From positions 1 to 64,000 of the forward strand of contig DAOTHY010000002.1 in NCBI GenBank assembly GCA_035447925.1: a stretch of DNA of 64,000 nucleotides, read 5' to 3'. Below, one piece after another: positions 53,942-62,902 of this stretch. Below the pieces are notes generated by a model. It saw only the letters and a list, made by a program, of their open reading frames with translations, was not told the DNA's origin and made no database searches. Source of the DNA: JASUTC01 sp035447925. GTDB taxonomy: Bacteria; Thermotogota; Thermotogae; MWEM01. Both the position numbers and the translations under genes were made by a program. Positions within the stretch are counted from its first letter, which is position 1; every line of letters begins with the position of its first letter.

Positions 53942-55465
53942 TCACTCCTTTATTATTTCAGGCTTTAAGCCAAATACATCTTCAAAAAATTCAGATTTTG
54001 TTTCTATTGACCATTTTTCCAACATTATTCTCTGATCGGATAGAATCTTTAGCCTCAATTTTCTGCTTTTCATCTGAAGTTTAATGTCTTTTACCTTACT
54101 GGCATGAGACCGATCGAGGGCGTCGGCAATCCTTAAAATAGCCAACAATTTTGCAATGATCAAACGATCTGCCGGTTCCATCTTCTGTAAGTTAATATCA
54201 TCAGATAATAAGAATTTCGTACTGTGGTATTTAGCAACCAAAGCAACTATTTCTGTTTCTCTTTGATCCAATCCCAATAATTCTGTTCCCCGAATAATAT
54301 TTGCCGAATGTTGAGAATGGTTTTTCAGTTGAATAAACTTACCAATGTCATGTAATATAGCTGACAATTGGAGTAACAAGCGATATCTTTTTTCTAAACG
54401 GTGTTTGATCTTGAGTAAATCGAATAGAATTAAAGACAATTTTTCTACCTGGTTGGCATGTTCTTCATCATAAAGAAAACGCATACCTAAATTTTTTGCA
54501 GAAATAACCGTGCTCTCGGCAAAAACTTCACTGATTTCCAGATAATCTTTGTTTGAAAACATCTCCAGTAAAATGGCTTCTGAAAGTTTTACCGGTACTG
54601 AGATGATCGTACTGACTTTGACGATATCAAAAAACATTTTATAAATACCCATTGACGGTAAAAGTGATTCCAAATCATAATCCGGCAACTTAAATTTTCT
54701 GCCGATCTGCTCAGGGGTGTTTGTTTTAATTTTATCGAACAAATCCGTAATCGTTTTTACGGGGATCGCTTGGAAATTATTCTTAGTGTATTCACCAGTC
54801 ATTTTGATCATATTTTCTATCTCTTGGCCGCAAGTTATAAAATGCTCTACTTGATCGATATTGGGTATGGTTTTTATGGTCTTAACAAAGCTGCTTAAGT
54901 ATTCGTTGATGATATGATAAGTATTTTCGGAATCTGTTTGAAAGCTTTTTAAAATCTCAAGCAGTTTAACGGAACCGATTCGAACATTCTGGGAGTAGGT
55001 TATTTTTCTGTCCTTACAGATTGCTATTCCCAAACTCCCAGTTCCTATATAACCTAAAAACAAACGGTTGTTTATAAATTCACTGTTGTTGATTCTAAGC
55101 AACATCGCTTTGTAGATGATGGATTTTTCCTGAGGATCATCTAAAACCAGAACGTCGAAATTCGTTTTGCTTTTAATTTGATCCAAAATAAAAGTAATAT
55201 TAGTGGCTTCACGTAAGGCGGTTGTTCCCACAACCTTAACTTTTTTTACTGCATAGTCTCTCATCAGCTGCCTATAGTTTTCAAGGATCTTACAAATTTT
55301 ATCAACTTTTTTAAAACTAATCCTACCCTCATTAAAGGTGTCTTGTCCGATACTCAACGGTTGAAAAAGGAATTCAAGCCTTTTGACTATTCCGCTTTTT
55401 GATTCGGAGATATTCAAATAAACACCCTCAGATGCAATACTGATTACCGCTGCTATATCTGCCAT
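53942..55465 (-). CDS. Exopolyphosphatase/guanosine pentaphosphatase family protein with HD domain
   Basis: The N-terminal half (residues about 1-290) is a Ppx/GppA actin-like ATPase fold with VGTTALREATN and FLGYIGTGSLGIAI (compare the family's DIGGGSTE-like loop, here GTGSLG). The C-terminal half has an HD domain with LSAILHDIGKFIQLKNHSQH and later RIADALDRSH, as in Ppx. It would degrade polyphosphate or pppGpp. The start is ATG at 55465, overlapping the ROK stop by 1 base, with AGGAG ahead. The altered phosphate-loop leaves some doubt about catalytic activity. Confidence 0.88.
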   Translation of the reverse strand: MADIAAVISIASEGVYLNISESKSGIVKRLEFLFQPLSIGQDTFNEGRISFKKVDKICKILENYRQLMRDYAVKKVKVVGTTALREATNITFILDQIKSKTNFDVLVLDDPQEKSIIYKAMLLRINNSEFINNRLFLGYIGTGSLGIAICKDRKITYSQNVRIGSVKLLEILKSFQTDSENTYHIINEYLSSFVKTIKTIPNIDQVEHFITCGQEIENMIKMTGEYTKNNFQAIPVKTITDLFDKIKTNTPEQIGRKFKLPDYDLESLLPSMGIYKMFFDIVKVSTIISVPVKLSEAILLEMFSNKDYLEISEVFAESTVISAKNLGMRFLYDEEHANQVEKLSLILFDLLKIKHRLEKRYRLLLQLSAILHDIGKFIQLKNHSQHSANIIRGTELLGLDQRETEIVALVAKYHSTKFLLSDDINLQKMEPADRLIIAKLLAILRIADALDRSHASKVKDIKLQMKSRKLRLKILSDQRIMLEKWSIETKSEFFEDVFGLKPEIIKE

Positions 55466-56448
55466 TATTTCTCCTGAGAAATCATTCTTTCTTCTACAAG
55501 CGTTAGAGCGCCATAAAGGCATGCATCATCACCCAAGGTTGATAGTTCAAAAGAACAATCATCTGTGGCATGTGGCACACAGTAACGATTGACATGAGAT
55601 TTGATCTTGTGGATAAAATCGTTACCCAAAGCCTCAACAAGTCCTCCACCAAATACAACCATTTCTGGATTGATGATATTCAAAGTAGAAGCTACAGCAA
55701 TGCCTAAATACTTCGCAGCAATTTCCAACGCCTCTACCATACATTCATCACCTTTATCTAAAGCCTCTTTGATATCAGAACTTCTTAATATATATTTCGA
55801 GTGCTGTTTATCGATCTCTTCTTTTAAAACGCATTCTCTACCATGCCTTATTTGAGCTTTTATATACTTTAATATCCCGGTCTTTGAAGAGTAACTCTCT
55901 AAACAACCCCTTGAACCGCATCCACAAATAATTCCATCCGGATTTAAGGTGATGTGCCCAATTTCTCCGGCAAGACCAATATGTCCGGTATAAATCTTTG
56001 AATTTAAAATCAAGCCACCACCAACACCGGTCCCGATAAAAAAGCCAACCGTGTTCACCGTGTTTTTTGCTACGCCATGACCCCATTCTCCTAACAGAGA
56101 AACATTCGCATCATTGCCAATTATTACAGGAATATTGAAGTTTTTTTCAATTTCATCAGCAAGCGGATAGTGATTCCAAGGAATGTTGGGTGTAAATAGA
56201 ACCACTCCATCTTTGATTACACCAGGTACACCTGCGCCAATTGCCACACATTCTAAATTGGATTCTGCTGCAGTTTCCAGTAATTTTGAAATAACTTTGA
56301 TTATTTGATCAAGTATTTTTTCAATGCCATCATGTGTTTTCGTTGATTTCTTCTTTTTATCTATTAAATTAAAATCCTGATCGAACAAAGCTCCGAGTAC
56401 CTTTGTTCCACCAATATCCAAGGCAATAATTGATTTTTTCATTTTCAT
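55465..56448 (-). CDS. ROK-family sugar kinase (glucokinase-like)
   Basis: A 327-residue ROK protein without a DNA-binding domain: the N-terminal ATP/phosphate motif is LDIGGTKVLGALFD. A catalytic Asp occurs in IGNDANVSLLGEWGHG, the zinc site is CGCGSRGCLESYSSK, and the EIGHITLNPDG motif is conserved. It phosphorylates glucose or a related hexose using ATP or possibly polyphosphate. The adjacent ppx and ppk genes make a polyphosphate-dependent glucokinase worth considering. Confidence 0.9.
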   Translation of the reverse strand: MKMKKSIIALDIGGTKVLGALFDQDFNLIDKKKKSTKTHDGIEKILDQIIKVISKLLETAAESNLECVAIGAGVPGVIKDGVVLFTPNIPWNHYPLADEIEKNFNIPVIIGNDANVSLLGEWGHGVAKNTVNTVGFFIGTGVGGGLILNSKIYTGHIGLAGEIGHITLNPDGIICGCGSRGCLESYSSKTGILKYIKAQIRHGRECVLKEEIDKQHSKYILRSSDIKEALDKGDECMVEALEIAAKYLGIAVASTLNIINPEMVVFGGGLVEALGNDFIHKIKSHVNRYCVPHATDDCSFELSTLGDDACLYGALTLVEERMISQEK

Positions 56449-56607
56449 CCCACCTTTCTTGTCTTTAAAATTATAGCATATGACATTTTCTCATTTACTT
56501 GAAATGAAAGCTGGAGAAATTATCAAAAATTGCTATTGATATATAGGTTGAAGAATCAACATGAATTGAACATGTTATAATCTGTTGAATTTTGGGGAGG
56601 TGATTGA

Positions 56608-57420
56608 ATGATCGAAAATAACGATTTTTTAAACGAAAGAGAAGAATTAAATGCTTTTGTGATGAAATATGCAGGAAAAGAACTGAAAAGATTTTTCAGC
56701 TTAGATTCTCAAATGTATCGAGAAGGTGCCTTAGATAGTGGTACTAAAGAAATGCTTGGCTTAGTTGCATCAACTGTTTTAAGATGCGATGATTGTATTA
56801 AATACCATATTATTAGATGTATAGAGGAAAAGATCAAACCGGACCAGATCCAAGAGTGCCTTTCAATAGCAGCAATGGTGGGCGGTTCGATTGTCATTCC
56901 TCATATGAGACGTGCGTTTAAATTTTTAGATGAAACGCTTGAAAAGATACCCAAGTTGACAAACCCTCTGTTTCTTTCTGTGTTAAGTACGGTTAGAAAG
57001 ATCATTTCCGGAACTGATGAACGCATTGATAAGATGCAGGGCATTTGCAAAATTCTAAACGAAAGAATTGAGTACTACGATTGGGTTGGTTTTTATCTGG
57101 TGGATCCGTTAAAAGAACGTGAATTGATTTTGGGGCCTTTTGTTGGTGCTCCTACCGAACATTTGAGGATCAAATTTGGTGAAGGAATTTGTGGACAAGC
57201 TGCTGAACAAGAAATCAGTTTGATTGTTCCGGATGTCAATGTGGAAACCAATTACCTCTCATGCAGTCCAGAGGTAAAATCAGAAATCTTAAGTCCTATC
57301 TTTAAAAATAAAAAGGTTGTAGGAGAAATAGATATTGATTCGCATACTGTCAATCCTTTTACTGATGAAGATCGCATTTTCTTGGAAAAAGTTGCTGAAC
57401 TATGCTCTTCCCTGTTCTAA
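56608..57420 (+). CDS. Fusion of a carboxymuconolactone-decarboxylase-like domain and an fRMsr-like GAF domain
   Basis: Residues about 1-115 form a CMD/AhpD-like domain with the redox pair C60-DD-C63 and H67. Residues about 125-270 are a GAF domain resembling free-methionine-R-sulfoxide reductase: YYDWVGFYLV, LILGPFVGAP, the Cys in GEGICGQA (C195), PDVNVE, NYLSCSP (C219), and DIDSHTVNPF. C195 and C219 are spaced as in that enzyme. The further N-terminal resolving Cys of E. coli-type enzymes is missing (His185). GGGGAGG precedes the ATG. A terminator follows. The natural reading is a self-contained antioxidant enzyme, with the AhpD part supplying electrons to a sulfoxide reductase. Confidence 0.8.
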   Translation: MIENNDFLNEREELNAFVMKYAGKELKRFFSLDSQMYREGALDSGTKEMLGLVASTVLRCDDCIKYHIIRCIEEKIKPDQIQECLSIAAMVGGSIVIPHMRRAFKFLDETLEKIPKLTNPLFLSVLSTVRKIISGTDERIDKMQGICKILNERIEYYDWVGFYLVDPLKERELILGPFVGAPTEHLRIKFGEGICGQAAEQEISLIVPDVNVETNYLSCSPEVKSEILSPIFKNKKVVGEIDIDSHTVNPFTDEDRIFLEKVAELCSSLF

Positions 57421-57437
57421 ACTGAAAACTCATATAT

Positions 57438-57471
57438 AAAAAACAGACGGAGCAATCCCCGTCTGTTTTTT
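57438..57471. terminator. Bidirectional terminator between the CMD-GAF and DUF2087 genes
   Basis: AAAAAACAGACGG (57438-57450) pairs with CCGTCTGTTTTTT (57459-57471). The A and T runs serve both converging genes. Confidence 0.92.
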
Positions 57472-58228
57472 ATTTGGTTTTAACCCAATACAAGCTGCAA
57501 TCTGGTTTTCGCTCCATAAACCCATATTCTATAAGATATCTTCTTAAGAGTGGAAAATCAGGGTATATAGCCTGTAACTTTTGATTTAATTCCTTTTCGG
57601 TGTATGTTATATCAGTCTTGAGTTCATTGACTATTTTTAATAAAATAATCAATTTCTCTTTTTCTTTTGTTGGAAATCTTTTAAGTTGACCTTGTGTATC
57701 AAATAATTTTTCAATACACTTTTTTCGTTCTGCTTCAGTAATTGCATATCTTTCATCCACTTGTTTTGCTGTATGATGAAAATCAATCATCTTTTGACTG
57801 ATATCTGCATTCGTTTCAACCATCTCATAAAGGGTTAAAAACACTTTGGCTTGTTTGGCTTTTTCCTTTAATCTAAACCGATGATTTCTGACATTTGATT
57901 TGGTAATATTCAAAGAATGAGAAATAGTCAAATCATCTTCGCCCCGGTAAAAGTCTTTCAGTAAATTGATTTGAACGTCACTCAAACCGGTGTATTTCTT
58001 ATCCATTGAGAGTAAGAAATGAAACATTCCACCATGAACCGACTCAACATGATGCATCATTTTCGTCATTGCATCCATCATCTCATCGTTGTCTTTGTAA
58101 ATATAACCTTTTTGATAAGACCTTCCGCAAATCAGACAAACAAATCTTTCATTTTCACTATCATAAGTATATCCTTTTTTTAAATCTTCCTGTGCAGCAT
58201 TCCAAAAATAATCAATTGTACTTTTCAT
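57470..58228 (-). CDS. Transcription regulator: zinc finger, helix-turn-helix and DUF2087 domains
   Basis: The ATG at 58228 has GGAG 9 bases ahead; the frame also opens at 58249. Residues about 25-75 hold a CLICGRSY CxxC pair and a later HHVESVH, a zinc-finger-like arrangement. Residues about 85-150 contain an LDVQINLLKDFYRG-like HTH with SHSLNITKSNVRNHRFRLK, resembling a LuxR-type winged helix. The C-terminus is a DUF2087 domain (LKRFPTKEKEKLIILLKIVN and FPLLRRYLIEYGFMERKPD). It diverges from the antiporter genes, which it may regulate. Confidence 0.82.
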   Translation of the reverse strand: MKSTIDYFWNAAQEDLKKGYTYDSENERFVCLICGRSYQKGYIYKDNDEMMDAMTKMMHHVESVHGGMFHFLLSMDKKYTGLSDVQINLLKDFYRGEDDLTISHSLNITKSNVRNHRFRLKEKAKQAKVFLTLYEMVETNADISQKMIDFHHTAKQVDERYAITEAERKKCIEKLFDTQGQLKRFPTKEKEKLIILLKIVNELKTDITYTEKELNQKLQAIYPDFPLLRRYLIEYGFMERKPDCSLYWVKTK

Positions 58229-58247
58229 AAATATCATCTCCACAAAC

Positions 58248-58276
58248 ATTATATCATATAATCTCTACATACGCAA
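58248..58276 (-). promoter_or_regulatory. Promoter of the DUF2087 regulator gene
   Basis: On the minus strand TTGCGT (58276-58271), a 17-base spacer and TATAAT (58253-58248) form a strong sigma70-type promoter ending 20 bases before the ATG. The opposite antiporter gene must start from the same 140-base interval. Confidence 0.7.
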
Positions 58277-58368
58277 ACAATATAAGTATAAGTTAGTAGA
58301 TAATACTTTTTTCGTTTTTTTTCTTTTTTATGATATATTCAACTAAATCATTTACTGTGAGGGTGAAT

Positions 58369-58749
58369 ATGAGAGAGTTGGAGCTCTTCTTTATTTGTGC
58401 AGTTTTTATTTGTGGTTTTTTTGGTGTTTATTATACAAAAAACATGATCAAAAAACTTCTAATGCTGGGTGTCATGAATGTAGCAACGATCGGTATTTTT
58501 TTGTTTATCGGATCTACACACTCAATCATCCCGCCTATTCTTTCAGGAGACCCACTCATCATCAGCAATCATTCATTCTCAGATCCCCTACCGCAGGCAT
58601 TAGTACTAACAGCTGTAGTGATTGGGTTTGCGACACAGTCTCTTTCATTAGTTTTTGTGATGTTCCTATCAAAGAACTATCAAACCATCGAAGAAGATAA
58701 AATAGAAAAATTAGTAGAAGAGGAAAGGAAGAGCGATCTTGAATCCTGA
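58369..58749 (+). CDS. Mrp/NuoK-like antiporter subunit C
   Basis: A 126-residue protein with three membrane helices of the MnhC/NuoK family: FICAVFICGFFGVYYTK, LLMLGVMNVATIGIFLFIG and the DPLPQALVLTAVVIGFATQS motif typical of MrpC. GAGGGTGA lies before the ATG at 58369; an ATG upstream has no site. It forms part of a Na+/H+ or monovalent-cation antiporter with the two D-type proteins encoded next. Confidence 0.85.
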   Translation: MRELELFFICAVFICGFFGVYYTKNMIKKLLMLGVMNVATIGIFLFIGSTHSIIPPILSGDPLIISNHSFSDPLPQALVLTAVVIGFATQSLSLVFVMFLSKNYQTIEEDKIEKLVEEERKSDLES

Positions 58750-60220
58750 AATACTTCAGTTATTCATTATTTTAACCTTAGGATTCCCTTTTCTCATTCC
58801 TTTTTTTAAGAAATGGGTCCGTTCGATTCTGTTCGCCTATGTTGGTTTATCTTTTTTATTTTTAGTGTTTTTTTATCTCAATCGGGAATCATTCCCTATC
58901 CATTTTGTTTTTGGCGGTTGGAGTCAGTCATTTGGCATAGAAGTCGTCTTTTCCCAAGAATCACTCCTTTTTATAGCCACAACCAATATCGTTTTTTTAT
59001 CTGTTCTGTTTGTTTCATTATCCCCAAAAAAAGAATGGCATTATTATTTTTTGCTTAACCTTTTACATGCTGATATCACTTGCCTTTTTGTAGCAAATGA
59101 CTTGTTCAACATCTACGTGACTCTGGAATTACTTTCACTTTTATGCTATCTGTTAATCTCCATTGAATTACAAAAAAGACAGATATGGTCCAGCTTGAAA
59201 TATATGATTCTGGGGGCGATCGGTTTTAATCTGTATTTAATCGGAACAGCCATTCTTTATGGTGAAACAGGCACACTTAATCTAACAACGATATCTTCAC
59301 TGAATTATGATAATTATTTTGCGATCATCATGATAATGATTCCCCTTTTGATTAAATCAGAAGTGTTTTTCTTCAGCATGTGGGTTCCTTCCGCTCAGAC
59401 TGAGTCCGAAGGTACTGTTTCGGCCATTCTTTCTGCCGTGGTTGTAAACGCCGGGTTATTTCACTTATTCAGATTATCCAATGCCCTTCATTCACAAATG
59501 GTCCAAATATTCCTGCTTATCATCGGTTTATCGACCATTTTGTTTGGAGCCGTGTTTTCTTTATTTCAGCGAGACATGAAAATGATTTTAGCTTTTTCAA
59601 CGATGTCTAACGTAGGATTTGTACTAATTCTATTAACAGATATTGGGATGGCCTATGCCTGTTCTCATTCTCTCTACAAATCACTACTTTTCTTAACAGT
59701 GGGGTATTTTATAACAATCTCCGGCAGTAAAGATTGCAAAAAGCCCGCCATTGTCGTTCCGATCAGTCTATACGTGGCATTTATTACAGGGTTTTTATCT
59801 CTTGCCGGTATTCCTTACTTCATAGGAGGCGTTTTTAAACACCAGATCATCTTCAATAATCATCTGATCACTTCGCTATTACTCCTATTGATTTCTATTC
59901 TCTCAATTGTACCTTTAATCAGAATCTTTGTGTTAATGAAACCAGGACATCGTTTTTTTTCAAAACCATTTGTCGATATTGGACTTCTTATATTGTCTTT
60001 TGTTGTCCTTTTTTTTGGTATTAGAACCACTATCAATTATTTTTCTTATGATTTACTGATGGAAGCATTCATCGTTTTAGGTATCAGCTTTGCTGTCTTC
60101 ATTATTTTTTCAAAAAGAGTAAACCTATTCTATCCTTACAAACTCTTTAAATTATCCAATTCTTTAGCCATTTATTCGTTCATGATAGGGATTATCATCA
60201 CTTTATCCTTATTAGCATGA
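58739..60220 (+). CDS. Mrp-type antiporter subunit D (first copy)
   Basis: The 493-residue protein belongs to the NuoL/M/MrpD proton-translocating family, with about 14 membrane helices. The conserved Glu lies in YVTLELLSLLCYLLIS, the conserved Lys region in LLIKSEVFFFSMWVP followed by SAQTESEGTVSAILSAVVVN, and AFSTMSNVGF follows. It overlaps subunit C by 11 bases, starts at a TTG with a purine-rich site and is followed after 23 bases by a second, clearly homologous copy. Confidence 0.9.
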   Translation: MNPEILQLFIILTLGFPFLIPFFKKWVRSILFAYVGLSFLFLVFFYLNRESFPIHFVFGGWSQSFGIEVVFSQESLLFIATTNIVFLSVLFVSLSPKKEWHYYFLLNLLHADITCLFVANDLFNIYVTLELLSLLCYLLISIELQKRQIWSSLKYMILGAIGFNLYLIGTAILYGETGTLNLTTISSLNYDNYFAIIMIMIPLLIKSEVFFFSMWVPSAQTESEGTVSAILSAVVVNAGLFHLFRLSNALHSQMVQIFLLIIGLSTILFGAVFSLFQRDMKMILAFSTMSNVGFVLILLTDIGMAYACSHSLYKSLLFLTVGYFITISGSKDCKKPAIVVPISLYVAFITGFLSLAGIPYFIGGVFKHQIIFNNHLITSLLLLLISILSIVPLIRIFVLMKPGHRFFSKPFVDIGLLILSFVVLFFGIRTTINYFSYDLLMEAFIVLGISFAVFIIFSKRVNLFYPYKLFKLSNSLAIYSFMIGIIITLSLLA

Positions 60221-60243
60221 AATCAGTAGGAGATGTTCACTGA

Positions 60244-61728
60244 ATGTTAAGTACTCTATTACAAACCATCGTCATTCTTTGTCTTGCCATGCCATTTCTG
60301 ATTCCAGTTTTTAAGAAACATGCGAAACGAATCCCGTTGATACAAATTGTTATTTTCTTAATTTGTCTTCTTTTTCTTTATCAACAGAAAGACAACTTAC
60401 CGTTAAAATTGGTTTTTGGAGGATGGCAACATACAATCGGGATAGAAATCTTATTGGATGTGAATGCACTCCTTTTTTTGGCTGCAACATATATTGTTTT
60501 TTTAAGTGTCATTATTTATTCATCGAAAAAGGGACATGATTGGAAATATTATTTTCTAATTAACCTTCTTTTGTCGGATCTCACTTGTCTGTTTCTTGCC
60601 AATGATTTGTTCAATATTTATGTAACTCTGGAATTGATGTCATTAATATCATACTTACTGATTTCAATGGAATTTAAAAGCAGGCAAATCTGGTCCAGCT
60701 TGAAATACATGATACTGAGCGCTGTCAGTTTTAATCTCTATTTGGTGGCAACCGCCATGATTTACAATGAATACGGGACTTTGAACATCGATCTGATTGC
60801 TACACATGTGATTAAGAACCCCTTTTCCTTATTTCTTTTAACCACTGCTTTGTTAATCAAATCGGGTATCTTTTTTTACAGTATGTGGCTACCATCAGCA
60901 CATTCGGATTCTGAAAGCTCAATTTCAGCTATTTTATCTGGAGTTATCGTTAATGCGGGGATTTTTCACGTTTTAAGAATTAATAACGCAATAAACTGCG
61001 TTGAAATCTCAAGATATATCATAATCATTGGAATTGTCAGTGCAATATTCGGTGCTTATTTTTCGATCAAACAGAAGGATATAAAGTTAATTCTGGCTTT
61101 CAGTACTTTGTCTCAAATGGGATTCATTCTGGAAGGGTTAAGTTCTTATGGACCACAATACGCTTTTTCACATGCCATCTTCAAAGCTTTATTGTTCCTT
61201 TGTGCAGGTTATTATCAGCAACTTTTTTCCACCAGAAATATTGAAACGTCTAAAAAAGAGATACCCATTTCTCTTTTTTTAGCCATATGGATTGGATTTT
61301 TCTCAATATCCGGTCTCCCTTTTTTCTTAGGATCATACTATAAGCACGAAATCATGGCATTAACTAGTCCGTTTATTTCATATGGTCTCTTTTTTGCCAC
61401 CATAGGATCGGTTATTTCAGTAGGAAAATTCGCTTTTGTTGTTAGACCTTCAAAGAACGCAATGCATTTTTCTGAAAAAGACTATTCAATTATGCTTCTT
61501 TCAATCATCTGTATCATATTTGGTACATTAGGTAGCATAAATCATCTGGATTTTGAACACTTATTGGAACCTGAGATTCTTTTTGCATTAGGTTTATTTG
61601 TTTTATTCACCTTATCAAAAAAAATAAAAATTCATTATCCTTATAAACTTTTTAAGCTTAGTAATGTCATAACAATCTATACAGTAATTATTGGAGTGAT
61701 TGTAGCCTGGACTTCCCTTGCGTTCTAA
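60244..61728 (+). CDS. Mrp-type antiporter subunit D (second copy)
   Basis: A 494-residue paralogue of the preceding gene. Shared blocks are VFGGW, the VFLSV segment, FLANDLFNIYVTLELMSLIS, RQIWSSLKYMILSAVSFN and a C-terminal HYPYKLFKLSNVITIYT. The Lys and surrounding WLPSAHSDSESSISAILSGV region is kept. The copy probably arose by tandem duplication. Other Mrp subunits (A, B, E, F, G) are not seen on either side. Its 3' end overlaps the converging HD-GYP gene by 41 bases. Confidence 0.9.
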   Translation: MLSTLLQTIVILCLAMPFLIPVFKKHAKRIPLIQIVIFLICLLFLYQQKDNLPLKLVFGGWQHTIGIEILLDVNALLFLAATYIVFLSVIIYSSKKGHDWKYYFLINLLLSDLTCLFLANDLFNIYVTLELMSLISYLLISMEFKSRQIWSSLKYMILSAVSFNLYLVATAMIYNEYGTLNIDLIATHVIKNPFSLFLLTTALLIKSGIFFYSMWLPSAHSDSESSISAILSGVIVNAGIFHVLRINNAINCVEISRYIIIIGIVSAIFGAYFSIKQKDIKLILAFSTLSQMGFILEGLSSYGPQYAFSHAIFKALLFLCAGYYQQLFSTRNIETSKKEIPISLFLAIWIGFFSISGLPFFLGSYYKHEIMALTSPFISYGLFFATIGSVISVGKFAFVVRPSKNAMHFSEKDYSIMLLSIICIIFGTLGSINHLDFEHLLEPEILFALGLFVLFTLSKKIKIHYPYKLFKLSNVITIYTVIIGVIVAWTSLAF

Positions 61729-62824
61729 GAAAGGCTTCGAGTATTAAGGGGTCGTACTTCTCAAACTGTTCTTCAACTATTTCTTTGATAGCCAAATCCG
61801 ATGTTTGTTTTGTTTTATAAATCCTCTTTGATGTTATGGCATCAAAGACATCTGCCACTGAAACAATTTTTGAAAACAAGTCTATTTTGTGACCCTTTAG
61901 TCCGTTTGGATAGCCACTACCATCAATTCTTTCATGATGTTGGAAAATGATTGTTTTAGTCATTTCAATAATGGCAGACATTTCAGGGGTGAATAAATCA
62001 TCGTGCAAATAATTTGTATTTGGGAAAGCAGTGCAGATGATTTCCATTCCTTTCATACTATGGGTTTTGATAATTTCAAATTCCTCTTTTGTCAATTTTG
62101 AAGGTTTACTCAAAATGATATCAGGAATAGCTAATTTACCAATATCATGAATAGTGGCAGCCAATTTTAAAGCCTCAAGGGTTAGAGGATTAAACTTGTT
62201 TATGATATCGGTTCGGGATAATTCATGTGCTAAATACCAAGTCTGGACTGCTATTTCATGAGAATAAATAGCAACCCTTTCCATATGCGGGAAAGTCTCG
62301 TCACCTTTTAACTCAAGAATCTTTCTATAGCTTAAAAAAAGGTGTCTGATTTTTATCAAAGAATGATAAAACTTTATGATTTTTGAACGCAATTGTATTC
62401 TCTCTGTTTCTAACAGCTCTAAAAAAGACTTACGAGAAAAAACATCCGCTTCCAGAAAAATAAAAATATAGAACCGGATTTGATTAATTTTCCCTAAAGG
62501 AATGCGGTAGAATTGTGTAATGCGATTTTTTATCATGCATTCTGTAAAGCTGCTTTTTTGACACTGAGTCACATACCGAAGCGGAAGTTGATCAATAAAA
62601 ACTATCTCTTTTTCCTGAAAAATGTGATTGATCTGAGAAAGACTGATTTGTTCTTGAAAGAACAAAGGCAATTGGGCACATTGTGAGATCTGATAAGAAG
62701 AATGATAACCCCTGTGATCAATATGAGAAAGATATATTCCTTTAATTTCCTTATTCCCCAAAAGTCGACATGCACCAAATGATAGCACATCTTCATATGC
62801 TTCAATAATAGCTGGACCCCCCAA
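61688..62824 (-). CDS. HD-GYP domain protein (probable cyclic-di-GMP phosphodiesterase)
   Basis: The C-terminal half is a complete HD-GYP domain: HDIGKLAIPDIILSKPSKLT with the HD pair, then IIKTHSMKGMEII, HHERIDGSGYPNGLKGH with the GYP motif, and DVFDAITSKRIYK. The N-terminal 170 residues show no recognised sensor and may be GAF-like. A TAA precedes a TTG at 62824, so translation begins at or after it; the upstream -10 (TATAAT, 62849-62844) implies a very short leader, and TTGTAT (62870-62865) is 15 bases away. Its 3' end overlaps the antiporter gene without a terminator between them. Confidence 0.85.
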   Translation of the reverse strand: MGGPAIIEAYEDVLSFGACRLLGNKEIKGIYLSHIDHRGYHSSYQISQCAQLPLFFQEQISLSQINHIFQEKEIVFIDQLPLRYVTQCQKSSFTECMIKNRITQFYRIPLGKINQIRFYIFIFLEADVFSRKSFLELLETERIQLRSKIIKFYHSLIKIRHLFLSYRKILELKGDETFPHMERVAIYSHEIAVQTWYLAHELSRTDIINKFNPLTLEALKLAATIHDIGKLAIPDIILSKPSKLTKEEFEIIKTHSMKGMEIICTAFPNTNYLHDDLFTPEMSAIIEMTKTIIFQHHERIDGSGYPNGLKGHKIDLFSKIVSVADVFDAITSKRIYKTKQTSDLAIKEIVEEQFEKYDPLILEAFLRTQGKSRLQSLQ

Positions 62825-62902
62825 TTATTCTTCAACAAAGAGGATTATAACATACACTTCATGAATACAATCTTTTTATGATAAATTTGTCTGAATGATT
62901 CA

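Noticed and set aside
56500..56607. Promoter for the CMD-GAF gene
   Set aside because: A TATAAT is present but no acceptable -35 at 16-19 bases, so it is not listed as a feature.
62602..62838. Short minus-strand frame starting with ATG over the HD-GYP N-terminus
   Set aside because: It overlaps the HD-GYP frame in another phase and shows no domain or ribosome site.
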